DNA from: Neobacillus cucumis
GTDB taxonomy: Bacteria; Bacillota; Bacilli; Bacillales_B; DSM-18226
Assembly: GCF_016107705.1 (NCBI RefSeq)
Contig: NZ_JAEHGC010000011.1
Location: 118,019-182,018 of the forward strand
Direction: 5' to 3'
Length of the DNA: 64,000 nt
Shown here: piece after piece, positions 26,471 through 34,357 of the stretch
How positions within the stretch are numbered: the stretch's first letter is position 1
Layout of the letters: every line of letters starts with the position of its first letter
The notes under the pieces: generated by a model
Told to the model about the DNA's origin: nothing
Database searches by the model: none
The model's input: the letters and a program-made list of their open reading frames with translations, nothing else
Position numbers and translations under genes: made by a program

Positions 26471-26577
26471 GTAATTTTGATAGTGGTTGCGGGTGTCCGT
26501 AACCACTACTCTATAGCATTTAAGTGGGTCTAGTATATAATAAAAAATATCATAAATGACCCGCGGAGGTATGTATT

Positions 26578-27585
26578 GTGACTGTCAGTATAAAAGATGT
26601 GGCACGTTTAGCTGGTGTTTCCACTGCTTCTGTATCACGAGTATTAAGTGGTAAACCAGGGGTTGGAGCTGCTACAGCAGAGAGAATTCGAAAGGTAATT
26701 GAAGAAAATGATTATCGCCCAAATTTAGGTGCAAGAGGGCTGGTTAAACGAACAACCGGAAATATTGCAGTGGTTGTTCCAAGGGGCTCGTTTATTTTGA
26801 ATAACCCGTTTTTTTCAACGATTATAGAAGGTATAGCAAAAGGAATTGATCAAACCGATTATAATATGTTAATGTCCTTTACGTCCTTGCAACAAAAAAA
26901 ATTACTCGAAACACAAGCTGTAGATGGCGTTATTCTTTTTTCACCACGAAATGAGGAATTGAGCTTAGAATGGTTAGAAAGTCTAGGTTTACCTATTGTG
27001 GTGGTTGGTAGTTATTTGGAGGAATCTCCATTTCCTTGTGTGCGTCCAGATGATGAAGATGGCATCAGACAAGCAGTCAATGCACTTTATCAACTCGGGC
27101 ACAGAAATATTGGGATCATCAACGGACCGATGAGTTCCATGCATAGTGTAAGGTGTTTGAACGGATACAAAAACACGATGTTAGAACTTGGATTAGACTA
27201 TTCAGATGAAAATGTGTTTGAAATGGATGAATTCGATGTGTTGAAGGCGACCAAAGTGATGGCAGCATTTTTAAAGGAACACAAGAAAATTACAGGAGTA
27301 GTTTGTTCCTCTGACTATTTGGCCATAGGTGTGATTAAAGCGGCTACAGAAGCTGGGCTTTCGGTACCCAAAGATTTATCAGTAGTTGGTGCGGATGATG
27401 TTCCTATTTCAGATTACATAACCCCCGCTTTATCAACTGTTCATGTAAATTTGCTGGGGATTGGAAAGAAAGCTGCTTCCATCCTGATCGATATACTTCA
27501 AGGAAAGCAAATTAGAAAAAAAGACGTTGTATTTAAAATGGAATATATTCATCGTTCAACCACTTCCGCTCCAAAAGAATCATGA
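26578..27585 (+). CDS. LacI family transcriptional regulator
   Basis: A 335-residue regulator. N-terminal helix-turn-helix and hinge: VSIKDVARLAGVSTASVSRVLSGKPGV and RPNLGARGLVKRTTG; then a periplasmic-binding-protein-like sensor domain with GADDVPISDYITPALSTVHV. GTG 26578 follows GGAGG by 8 nt. It sits between the aldolase and MFS genes and should bind the GTAAACGTTTAC palindromes upstream of 25523. Confidence 0.92.
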   Translation: MTVSIKDVARLAGVSTASVSRVLSGKPGVGAATAERIRKVIEENDYRPNLGARGLVKRTTGNIAVVVPRGSFILNNPFFSTIIEGIAKGIDQTDYNMLMSFTSLQQKKLLETQAVDGVILFSPRNEELSLEWLESLGLPIVVVGSYLEESPFPCVRPDDEDGIRQAVNALYQLGHRNIGIINGPMSSMHSVRCLNGYKNTMLELGLDYSDENVFEMDEFDVLKATKVMAAFLKEHKKITGVVCSSDYLAIGVIKAATEAGLSVPKDLSVVGADDVPISDYITPALSTVHVNLLGIGKKAASILIDILQGKQIRKKDVVFKMEYIHRSTTSAPKES

Positions 27586-27654
27586 AATTCTATATTTGAA
27601 TTCTTGTATTAGACAAATGGAGGAAAAACAACAAAGGAATTGTCTTCTATGTTT

Positions 27655-27668
27655 TGAAAGCACTTACA
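27655..27668. promoter_or_regulatory. Candidate cre (CcpA) site
   Basis: TGAAAGCACTTACA differs from TGWAANCGNTNWCA only at position 8. It lies 26 bp before the MFS gene, after a possible AGACAA/TTGTCT stem. Confidence 0.4.
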
Positions 27669-27693
27669 AAAACCCCCTTATAAGGAGGATTTT

Positions 27694-29055
27694 ATGTCGG
27701 AAATAACAAAGACAGTTATTTATAATGATGAGAGCCGTGCTTCAGACCTGATTGGACGTATTGAGAGTGTTCCTTTTTCACGCTGGCATATCAAACCCCG
27801 CGTGATCATGGGAAGTGCAACATTTTTTGATGCTTATGATGCGTTGTCCCTTGCATTCGTTTTGCCCGTATTGATTGGATTATGGAAACTGACCCCCGGT
27901 CAAATTGGAATTCTTATTAGTTCCGGATATCTTGGGCAGGCAGTGGGTGCTGTATTTTTTGGCTGGCTGGCTGAACGATTTGGACGTACTTTTAGTGCAA
28001 AATGGACGATTCTCTTAATGTCTATTATGAGTATCGCTTGTATGTTTGCTGGCAATTTTCATTTTCTACTTCTATTTCGTTTTATCCAAGGGATTGGGGT
28101 AGGCGGTGAAGTTCCTGTTGGAGCTGCTTATATTAATGAGCTCTCACGAGCACACGGACGCGGGCGGTTTTTCATGCTGTATGAGATGATCTTCCCTCTT
28201 GGATTAATGTTGACCTCACAGATTGGAACCTTAGTCGTACCAAGTTTTGGATGGAAGTGGATGTTTCTAATAGGTGGTATTGGTGGATTTATTGTATTCT
28301 TCCTTATGTTTACACTGCGTGAATCACCTCGTTGGTTAATTTCTAAAGGCAGGTATGATGAAGCTGAGCGGGTCATTGAAGAGATTGAAGCAAGTACTGA
28401 ACAACGTATGCCTGTGACAGTTGCGCCTCAAACTGCTGTGAAAGGGAATTGGAAGGAGCTATTCTCCCCCTTTTACCGCGGAAGGACTTTAATTGTTTGG
28501 ACTTTATGGTTTACCGCTTATTTTGTCTCGAACGGACTCAATAACTGGCTGCCAAGTCTTTACAAGACGGTTTATCATCTTCCATTACAAGAATCTTTAC
28601 GTGCAGCTTCTGTTACGAATATTGTGCAGACAATTGCCGTATTCGCTTGTGCACTGCTGATTGACCGAATTGGCCGTAAAAGATGGGCAACCATTGCCTT
28701 TCTTGTGGCAGCTCTACTTCTCACAACACTATGGGTTGTTGGTGCTAAAACGCCGGCTAGCGTAATCTATTTAGGGTCAACTGCTTATGGCGCGATGGGC
28801 ACGATTACTGTTTTGCTTTACTTATACACCCCGGAAATTTATCCAACTAGAATGAGAGCTATCGGTACTGCCTTTGCTACAGCCTGGCTGCGTCTTGCTT
28901 CTGCAATAGCCCCTGCGGTTCTTGGTTTTATTTTAGGTGCCAAAGGGATTAGTGCTGTCTTTATTCTTTTTGCTGGTGTTGCAGTCATTGGAGCGGTTTT
29001 AGCATGGAGAATGATTGAAACACGAGAAAAGACGTTGGAAGAGATCGCCCCGTAA
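27694..29055 (+). CDS. MFS transporter (metabolite:H+ symporter-like)
   Basis: A 453-residue major facilitator protein with 12 predicted segments. Motifs: FFDAYDALSLAFVLPVL in TM1, GWLAERFGR between TM2 and TM3, ESPRWLISKGRYDEAE in the central loop, LIDRIGRKR and LYTPEIYPTRMRAIGTAFA in the second half, as in sugar-acid or aromatic-acid symporters. It is probably the importer for the substrate of the adjacent aldolase. RBS AAGGAGG precedes ATG 27694. Confidence 0.88.
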   Translation: MSEITKTVIYNDESRASDLIGRIESVPFSRWHIKPRVIMGSATFFDAYDALSLAFVLPVLIGLWKLTPGQIGILISSGYLGQAVGAVFFGWLAERFGRTFSAKWTILLMSIMSIACMFAGNFHFLLLFRFIQGIGVGGEVPVGAAYINELSRAHGRGRFFMLYEMIFPLGLMLTSQIGTLVVPSFGWKWMFLIGGIGGFIVFFLMFTLRESPRWLISKGRYDEAERVIEEIEASTEQRMPVTVAPQTAVKGNWKELFSPFYRGRTLIVWTLWFTAYFVSNGLNNWLPSLYKTVYHLPLQESLRAASVTNIVQTIAVFACALLIDRIGRKRWATIAFLVAALLLTTLWVVGAKTPASVIYLGSTAYGAMGTITVLLYLYTPEIYPTRMRAIGTAFATAWLRLASAIAPAVLGFILGAKGISAVFILFAGVAVIGAVLAWRMIETREKTLEEIAP

Positions 29056-29069
29056 CGAACACAAAAAAG

Positions 29070-29110
29070 CGTGTAATTCAACTTAGTTGGTTGAATTACA
29101 CGTTTTTTTT
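29070..29110 (+). terminator. Rho-independent terminator after the MFS gene
   Basis: A 13-bp stem, CGTGTAATTCAAC with GTTGAATTACACG, a 7-nt loop and a run of eight T. Confidence 0.95.
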
Positions 29111-29144
29111 ATGGTATGAAAACTTCAATAGGCACATTCATATA

Positions 29145-29535
29145 GATTTGAATTTTACTGAAAATGGATATTGCTTTTTTGAATGTACCTATTTTGAGAG
29201 AAATACATGAGTGTTTAGCAGTTTTAATAGAAAGTGGAAGATAAAAGCGGGAAAGTGGAAGATAAATTGATAAAACTGGAAGGTAAAGTGGCAAAACGGG
29301 TGGGTAACGTTAAAATACGTTGAGCCCTTGGACTCTGTGGAGTAGGATTTTACTGAAAATGGTAATTTTGATTTGAAAAGAGCCCAATTTTAAGAGAAAT
29401 ACATGGGGGTTTAGCAGTTTTAATAGAGAGTGGAAGATAAAAGGAGGGAAGTGGAAGGTAAAAGCGCGAAAGTGGAAGATAAATTGATAAAACTGGAAGG
29501 TAAAGTGGAAAAATTGGTGGGTAAAATTAACACAT
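29145..29535. repeat. Two tandem ~190-bp repeats with internal GTGGAAGATAAA units
   Basis: Two copies (about 29145-29312 and 29338-29535) share TTTTACTGAAAATGG, AGAGAAATACATG, TTTAGCAGTTTTAATAGA and a tail of repeated GTGGAAGATAAA/CTGGAAGGTAAA units. In copy two the unit count is higher. No coding potential. A diverged copy lies at 25142. Origin unknown; it occurs only between genes in this window. Confidence 0.8.
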
Positions 29536-29647
29536 ATCGGGTCCAATTCATACAGAGTAGAATCCAATCCTGAAATAAAGCTAAACAGAACACCTGTTTT
29601 GTAGTAGAATGAATACTAGAAAAATTTAGTTAGAGGTGGATTTTCGA

Positions 29648-30274
29648 TTGAATGGAACAGCACATGCAGCCATTGGGGCAGCGACAGGCTTTGTTGTTGC
29701 CAACACTATACATACCTCCCCTTCTACGACTCTATTTTTAATAGGATTGGGTGGGGTTTCGGGATTAGTCCCCGACCTTGACATTGATGGGAAACTTCGT
29801 GAAAAAATCACCTTGTCCCATCATGTGATTCAGCTGGTTGCACAGTTGATTGGAATTTTGATGGTCATTTATAGTTTTTTTGAGGGCACAGGAAGAGAAA
29901 AATGGCTTGGGATTGGAATCGGCTTGGTGATGATGGTGGTATCAGCGAAGATCAAGCAAAAGCATATGTTAACCCTTACCGGAATCGGTGTACTAGCGGG
30001 GGGATTCTCTTTGCAGGAAATGTGGTTGATCCTACTGGGGATTTATATGATAATCGCGTCTTTGGTTCCCCATCGCAGTTATACCCATTCGATATTGGGA
30101 GTCATTTTCTTCTGGGTGATCGCTTCAAAATTGGAAGCGTCTCTCGGTATGGACGGTGTTTTTTATACATGCATTCTAGGATACATAAGTCATCTGATTG
30201 CTGATTTAAAAATATTGCCATGTAACAAACGGGGTATTAAATTGTTTTTACCTCTTTCATCGATAGAATTATAG
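29648..30274 (+). CDS. YdjM-like (DUF457) membrane-bound metal-dependent hydrolase
   Basis: A 208-residue membrane protein of the LexA-regulated YdjM/YbcI group. It has the N-terminal NGTAHAAIGAATGFVVA, VPDLDIDG, HRSYTHSILGV and a C-terminal YISHLIADL, placing His and Asp residues for metal binding around four or five transmembrane segments. TTG 29648 is preferred: AGAGGTGG lies 8 nt upstream and the family begins at this Asn-Gly-Thr-xxx-His; the GTG at 29636 overlaps the binding site. Biochemical role unknown. Confidence 0.8.
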   Translation: MNGTAHAAIGAATGFVVANTIHTSPSTTLFLIGLGGVSGLVPDLDIDGKLREKITLSHHVIQLVAQLIGILMVIYSFFEGTGREKWLGIGIGLVMMVVSAKIKQKHMLTLTGIGVLAGGFSLQEMWLILLGIYMIIASLVPHRSYTHSILGVIFFWVIASKLEASLGMDGVFYTCILGYISHLIADLKILPCNKRGIKLFLPLSSIEL

Positions 30275-30279
30275 ACTAG

Positions 30280-30307
30280 GAGAAGTGTTCGCGCACTTCT
30301 CTTTTTT
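30280..30307 (+). terminator. Rho-independent terminator
   Basis: GAGAAGTG and CACTTCTC form the stem, followed by TTTTTT; it ends the YdjM-like gene. Confidence 0.9.
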
Positions 30308-30377
30308 ACTATTTGGGTTATTTACCATTGGTTTACAAATTGAGGCTTTATGATATCTTCAGTAAAACATAACCATT

Positions 30378-30492
30378 TTATCGACAAAAATTTTTCCTGA
30401 AAGCCGGACAATGTTCGTTTTTCAAAAGGCTTTGAGGCGGTTTTAATCAAAAGTTTGATTGAAAAAATAAGTGTCAGGAATTGTCGATTTAT
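30378..30492. repeat. MITE-like element with TCGACAA ends (copy A)
   Basis: About 115 bp bounded by ATCGACAAAAA and ATTGTCGAT inverted ends, with internal CGTTTTTCAAAAGGCTTTG and GGTTTTAATCAAA. A second copy with matching ends and core is at 50138-50253. No open reading frame. Confidence 0.65.
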
Positions 30493-30572
30493 TAGGATTG
30501 AATAGACACTTTTTTAATTTGTAGATTGTCCACACCTTGATTCCAATCCAATCATAATTTATCTAAAAGAAT

Positions 30573-30752
30573 AGCTCTGTTAAATTTAGTTGTTGATTTC
30601 CGCTCCAGGATGCTCGCTTTCCGCGGGGCGGGCGGTGAGCCTCCTCGGCGCTTAAGCGCCTGTGGGGTCTCACCTGTCCCGATGCTCCCGCAGGAGTCTC
30701 GCACCTTCCGCTCCAATCAACGTTTTTCAAAATCAACATTGTACTTTAACAC
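30573..30752. repeat. Large inverted-repeat intergenic element
   Basis: Outer ends AGCTCTGTTAAA and TTTAACACAGCT and inner ends GTTGATTTCCGCTCC (30592) and GGAGCggaAATCAAC in reverse (about 30710-30721) form nested inverted repeats around a GC-rich core (GCTTTCCGCGGGGCGGGCGG). This is a widespread Bacillaceae intergenic element type. The core is much richer in GC than its surroundings and creates a spurious plus-strand frame at 30610-30810. Confidence 0.8.
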
Positions 30753-30785
30753 AGCTAAAAGAATAAGAAAGGAAGAAGAGGGTCA

Positions 30786-31178
30786 TTGCTGGAGAATGAG
30801 AATGAACTGAAACAGGAACCAAGTGGAGGAATGGACCATTTTTCAAGATTCATGTTTGGGAACCATCCTCACAGAGAGCCTCACAAAAAGGGCGAAGATA
30901 ATTCACAAGAATTTCCGGAGCAAAATATACAAGCATCTTTAGGCCGTACATCCAATCGAAAGGATGATTGGTTGTTTGGCTTTCGTGAAAAAGGCCCCCC
31001 GGCGTCCCCGCACACAAATCTAAATCAGATAGAAAATCTACTTAACAATATCGATTTGTTTTTGCTGATGGAAACAATCGATATGTTTGTTGCTACATCT
31101 AAACAATTTAAACCTTTATTAAATGATCTTACTCCATATTTTCAACGACTGGCTAAAAAATTTAAGAAGACTGAGTAA
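30786..31178 (+). CDS. Hypothetical hydrophilic protein
   Basis: A 130-residue protein with no family I can name. Residues 16-27 (MDHFSRFMFGNH) and DDWLFGFR (about 60-67) flank a low-complexity His/Lys/Asp region; the C-terminal half (LNQIENLLNNIDLFLLMETIDMFVATSKQFKPLLND) is helical and amphipathic. TTG 30786 has AGAGGG close upstream; ATG 30831, behind GTGGAGGA, is an alternative start that would begin at MDHFSRFMFG. It may be a spore-associated Bacillus protein, but this is a guess. Confidence 0.6.
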   Translation: MLENENELKQEPSGGMDHFSRFMFGNHPHREPHKKGEDNSQEFPEQNIQASLGRTSNRKDDWLFGFREKGPPASPHTNLNQIENLLNNIDLFLLMETIDMFVATSKQFKPLLNDLTPYFQRLAKKFKKTE

Positions 31179-31309
31179 TTTATCTTGAAAATAATTCCTT
31201 TCCCACACATCTTTCAAACCTGTTGCATTAAATGTTATTGGCAAACAAGAAGAATGCAAAAACCGTTCAACTCAAAGTGTTAAGAAAAATAAAAAAAGGG
31301 GAAAAAGAC

Positions 31310-32014
31310 GTGGGTAGTAGAGAAAAACATAAAGGTAACCAAGATAATCGTAGTCCCAGCAGTAAAGAAAAAAATAAAGATACACGCCAAGAAGGCGTTG
31401 AGTATGCCTATCCCAGCAGTAAAGAGAAATATAAAGCGAAGCACCAAGAAGTTATTGAGCGTGCCTATCGCATTCCGATATTTTTAAGTACGACCACACA
31501 TTTAAATGACAATCAAAGCATATTTCTAAACCGTCTAATATTAGAGATTGAGAATGCTTTGCTTTTTCCGCGGACCTTACCTTTAAGTGAAAGTTATCCG
31601 GAATCCATTTTAACGGATATTCGCCGGTTGGTTTCATCAAGTTATGGAATGTTGGCCATGAACTTTCGTCGATTTCTCGTTGAGGTTGTTGAAACCAATG
31701 AAGGACCATCCCCATCGACCCCTCCGTTCTGGGAAGGATCCGTATATTCACAAGTAGAACCTTCTATGGCTTTTCAATTTGGTCTACCTATATTATTAGT
31801 AAGGGAAGATAATACGGACGCCAATAATGGAATTTGGTCAGGCGGAATTGCCCCGCTTAACACATTTATCGTTTGGGATTCTGAAAATCAAACGGTTGAT
31901 GAATTCTTTAATACCATTGAATGGAGAGAAGCCTTTGCAAACTGGTGTGCAGAGGTAAGAAGTGGTTATTATATTCAGACTGAGCCTAAGTTCAAGTACA
32001 GATGCGATCGATAA
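31310..32014 (+). CDS. TIR/deoxyribosyltransferase-like Rossmann protein of unknown function
   Basis: A 234-residue protein. Residues about 20-55 contain two copies of a charged unit, SSKEKNKDTRQEGVEYAY and SSKEKYKAKHQEVIERAY. The rest resembles nucleotide-processing Rossmann folds of the TIR or 2-deoxyribosyltransferase-like type: IPIFLSTTTHLNDNQSIFLNRL, FPRTLP, ESILTDIRRLVSSSYGMLAMNFRR and YSQVEPSMAFQFGLPILLVRE, where E in QVEPSMA matches the acidic active-site residue of such folds. GTG 31310 is chosen (AAAGGGGA 7 nt upstream). Standing alone, it is not obviously part of a defence operon. Confidence 0.6.
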   Translation: MGSREKHKGNQDNRSPSSKEKNKDTRQEGVEYAYPSSKEKYKAKHQEVIERAYRIPIFLSTTTHLNDNQSIFLNRLILEIENALLFPRTLPLSESYPESILTDIRRLVSSSYGMLAMNFRRFLVEVVETNEGPSPSTPPFWEGSVYSQVEPSMAFQFGLPILLVREDNTDANNGIWSGGIAPLNTFIVWDSENQTVDEFFNTIEWREAFANWCAEVRSGYYIQTEPKFKYRCDR

Positions 32015-32058
32015 ACTGGTATTTTATTAAGTTGAAAATATATAAGATTTTAACATGC

Positions 32059-32088
32059 AAAATAAGCATCGATTTCGATGCTTATTTT
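32059..32088. terminator. Bidirectional-looking terminator hairpin
   Basis: AAAATAAGCATCGA and TCGATGCTTATTTT form a 14-bp stem with a 2-nt loop, flanked by A and T runs. Confidence 0.9.
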
Positions 32089-32221
32089 ATTGTTTTCAGA
32101 TTTCCTTTTCAAATCTGCTTTTCCTGTTGGAGTTGTAAGGGAAAGCCTTTCCGAGGTATTTTATTAATAGTAAAGGAATTAATTTTATTATGTAGAAGAT
32201 TACAAGGGAGGGGGAACGCAG

Positions 32222-33343
32222 ATGGGAAAACATTATGATGTGATTATTGTTGGAGCAGGGTCTATGGGAATGGCTGCGGGATATTATTTATCCAAGCTGG
32301 GCATCAAAACCTTGCTTCTAGACCAAAACAATCCACCGCATGATCAGGGAAGCCATCATGGGGAAACAAGGATTATCCGCCATGCGTATGGGGAAGGGAA
32401 ACAGTATGTTCCCCTCGTATTACGAGCACAGGAATTATGGGAACAGCTTCAGGCGGAATCGAATAAACGATTATTTCTCCAAACCGGAGTGCTGGGTGTT
32501 GGAGCACCAGGCTCCCCTTTTATAAAAGGAGCGATCCATAGCGGCAAGGAGTATTCTTTGCCTTTTGAGGTCTTATCGAGTGTGGAGATGGCGTATCGAT
32601 GGCCGGGTGTTACCTTCCCAGAAGGGTTTACCGGGTGCTTTGAAACGAGGTCAGGAGTTCTGTTCAGTGAACATTGCATACAGGCTTTTCGGGACTTGGG
32701 TCTAGCAAATGGTATGACCTTGCTTCCTTTTACAAAGGCTGAAAGTATTGAAGTTCATTCAAGCGGAGCAACCATTGCAACGGCAAATGACACCTATCAT
32801 TCAGATTTTGTGGTTGTAAGTGCGGGTGCATGGTCGGGGAAATTGTTAAAGGATTTAGGATTGAATCTCTCGCTTCAGCCCACCAGGAAAACCGTTTCAT
32901 GGTTGGAATGTGACCGGGAATTATATGATTCTAGCATATTTCCCGCCTTTACAGTTGATTTACTGAAGGCCCATTATTATGGGTTTCCGAGTATTGGTGG
33001 AAGTGGAGTGAAAATCGGCCGCCATGATGGGGGAGTACCGGTGGACCCGGATGAAACGGTAAGCCCGTATGGAGCGGATGATGAACAGGAGATGCGTACG
33101 TTTTTAGAGAAATATATGCCGGGAGCGAATGGCCCTTTGGTAAAAGGAAGTACCTGTTTTTATACGTTAACGCCGGACGAAGATTTTATTTTGGATCAGC
33201 ATCCTCAGTACCCTCATCTGTTTATTGCTGCTGGGTTTTCGGGGCATGGATTTAAGTTTTCAAGTGTGATTGGTGAAGTCATCAGCCAGGTTGTTACAAA
33301 GGGGAAAGCGGATTACGATTTGAGTAGATTTTCAATAAGGTGA
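32222..33343 (+). CDS. Monomeric sarcosine / N-methyl-L-tryptophan oxidase family flavoenzyme
   Basis: A 373-residue FAD-dependent amine oxidase. It has YDVIIVGAGSMGMAAGYYLSKLG (5-27), GSHHGETRIIRHAYGEG (43-59) and C312 in GSTCFYTLTPDEDFILDQHP, the position that carries the covalent 8-alpha-S-cysteinyl FAD in this family, plus a C-terminal FSGHGFKFSSVIGE. It oxidatively demethylates sarcosine or another N-methyl amino acid, forming formaldehyde and H2O2. The ATG follows GGGAGGGGG. No linked one-carbon genes are present. Confidence 0.88.
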   Translation: MGKHYDVIIVGAGSMGMAAGYYLSKLGIKTLLLDQNNPPHDQGSHHGETRIIRHAYGEGKQYVPLVLRAQELWEQLQAESNKRLFLQTGVLGVGAPGSPFIKGAIHSGKEYSLPFEVLSSVEMAYRWPGVTFPEGFTGCFETRSGVLFSEHCIQAFRDLGLANGMTLLPFTKAESIEVHSSGATIATANDTYHSDFVVVSAGAWSGKLLKDLGLNLSLQPTRKTVSWLECDRELYDSSIFPAFTVDLLKAHYYGFPSIGGSGVKIGRHDGGVPVDPDETVSPYGADDEQEMRTFLEKYMPGANGPLVKGSTCFYTLTPDEDFILDQHPQYPHLFIAAGFSGHGFKFSSVIGEVISQVVTKGKADYDLSRFSIR

Positions 33344-33348
33344 TAATG

Positions 33349-33456
33349 TCCATGGGGACGGTTCTGTCGGTTTTTTTTGTCAGAGAGATGAAAAAATAGA
33401 CCAAGAGAACTGTCTCTGTGGACCTCTTCAGAGAACCATCGGAACCGTCCCTATGG
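33349..33456. repeat. GGGACGG-family compound repeat (long copy 1)
   Basis: Starts GTCCATGGGGACGGTTCT and ends GGAACCGTCCCTATGG, with internal GTCAGAGAG and ACTGTCTCTGTGGAC modules. The same arrangement is at 50945-51051. Both copies continue straight into a galU 3'-end remnant. Confidence 0.8.
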
Positions 33457-33461
33457 TATTC

Positions 33462-33616
33462 AGAACGATATGCTTTAAGTCTTCCCGCATAAGGGATGTT
33501 TCTATTATTGCTTCGAGATATCCTGTTTTATCTCCGATATCGTAACGTTTGCCTGTTAGTTCTAAAGCGGACAGTCCTTCTTTCTGACATAAGAGACGTA
33601 AGGCATCGGTAAAATT
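33462..33616 (-). pseudogene. galU: UTP-glucose-1-phosphate uridylyltransferase C-terminal remnant
   Basis: On the minus strand the sequence translates as NFTDALRLLCQKEGLSALEL followed by TGKRYDIGDKTGYLEAIIET and SLMREDLKHI, the C-terminal 50 residues of a GalU-type enzyme. No start or N-terminal portion is present. The frame runs on into the GGGACGG repeat, suggesting that the repeat lies naturally at the 3' end of galU and was moved with it. Confidence 0.85.
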
Positions 33617-33624
33617 CCTTTTCC

Positions 33625-33872
33625 TTTTTATCGGTTATTGGATTTTTCTATTTGTTCGTCGTCCTCTACTTAAGAATGTTTACTCACGCGACGATCAAGG
33701 GTTGGTCCTCTCTTAATGTGATTCAGTTGCTTTTTAATGGGTTTATTTTATTTATTCTCGGAATTACGGGCTATATATAAGCCGAATCTATGACGAATCA
33801 AAACATCGCCCTTTCTACATCGTTCAAGAAGTCTATCAGAAAGAGCCAGAAAAGAAAATGATGTACAGATGA
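33625..33872 (+). pseudogene. GtrB/CsbB-type glycosyltransferase C-terminal remnant (frameshifted)
   Basis: The first frame gives FLSVIGFFYLFVVLYLRMFT and NGFILFILGITGYI before a stop at about 33778; the adjacent frame continues RIYDESKHRPFYIVQEVYQK to a TGA at 33870. Joined, this is the two-helix C-terminus of a family 2 polyprenyl-phosphate glycosyltransferase. The gene is 5'-truncated and frameshifted. Its tail overlaps the gtrA start, as in intact gtrB-gtrA pairs. Confidence 0.8.
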
Positions 33873-34072
33873 GAAAATGGCTGTCATTCATAAAATTTGC
33901 CCTTGTAGGAGTAATCAACACCTCGATTGATTTTATCATCTATGCATTCTTGACCTGGTTCAATGTAAACTACATCACGCTACGCCAGCATAGCTTGCTA
34001 ATTTTAATGGTTTATAGGTTAAGCATTAAGATTCAACTGCGAAAGTTGAGTTATTATAAAATAATTAACTAG
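33869..34072 (+). pseudogene. GtrA-like flippase N-terminal remnant
   Basis: The frame opens MRKWLSFIKFALVGVINTSIDFIIYAFLTWF, the first helices of GtrA family proteins, then loses similarity near residue 36 and stops after 67 codons; intact members have about 120-140 residues and four helices. With the adjacent galU and glycosyltransferase fragments this is the debris of a cell-surface glycosylation cluster. Confidence 0.75.
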
Positions 34073-34095
34073 AGCTGTCCAAGTTCATTTTGGGG

Positions 34096-34143
34096 CTATA
34101 GAGAATGTTCTAATAGCTCGTCTTCTGTCCAACTCCTCTTCAT
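34096..34143 (-). pseudogene. Possible Tn3-type transposase N-terminal stub
   Basis: The minus strand encodes MKRSWTEDELLEHSL and a stop behind AGGGAGAGAC. The first 13 residues look like the start of DUF4158-containing Tn3 family transposases (MKR-W-ELIEHW). Only the first codons survive, so the call is tentative. Confidence 0.35.
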
Positions 34144-34357
34144 GTCTGTCTCTCCCTATATATGTAATATTTCTACCTATACGTTAGTTTAGGTAAAAAT
34201 AAACAATAAAAAAAGTCTTATTCGGCCTATAATTCAAGTATTAAATATCTACTTTGCGGTCTATGACAGCAACCCTGTGATCAAGCCTAGATGAAAAAAT
34301 GGAATTTTTGTATTATAGGTACACAGAGCTAAGTAAGAATGAAAGGGTGTGTTCCGA

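Noticed and set aside
29109..29567. Two minus-strand frames rich in Phe, Leu and His
   Set aside because: They arise from the GTGGAAGATAAA repeat units read antisense; no start signals.
30610..30810. 66-codon plus-strand frame
   Set aside because: It reads through the GC-rich inverted-repeat element; the Arg/Pro-rich translation is typical of spurious calls in this repeat.
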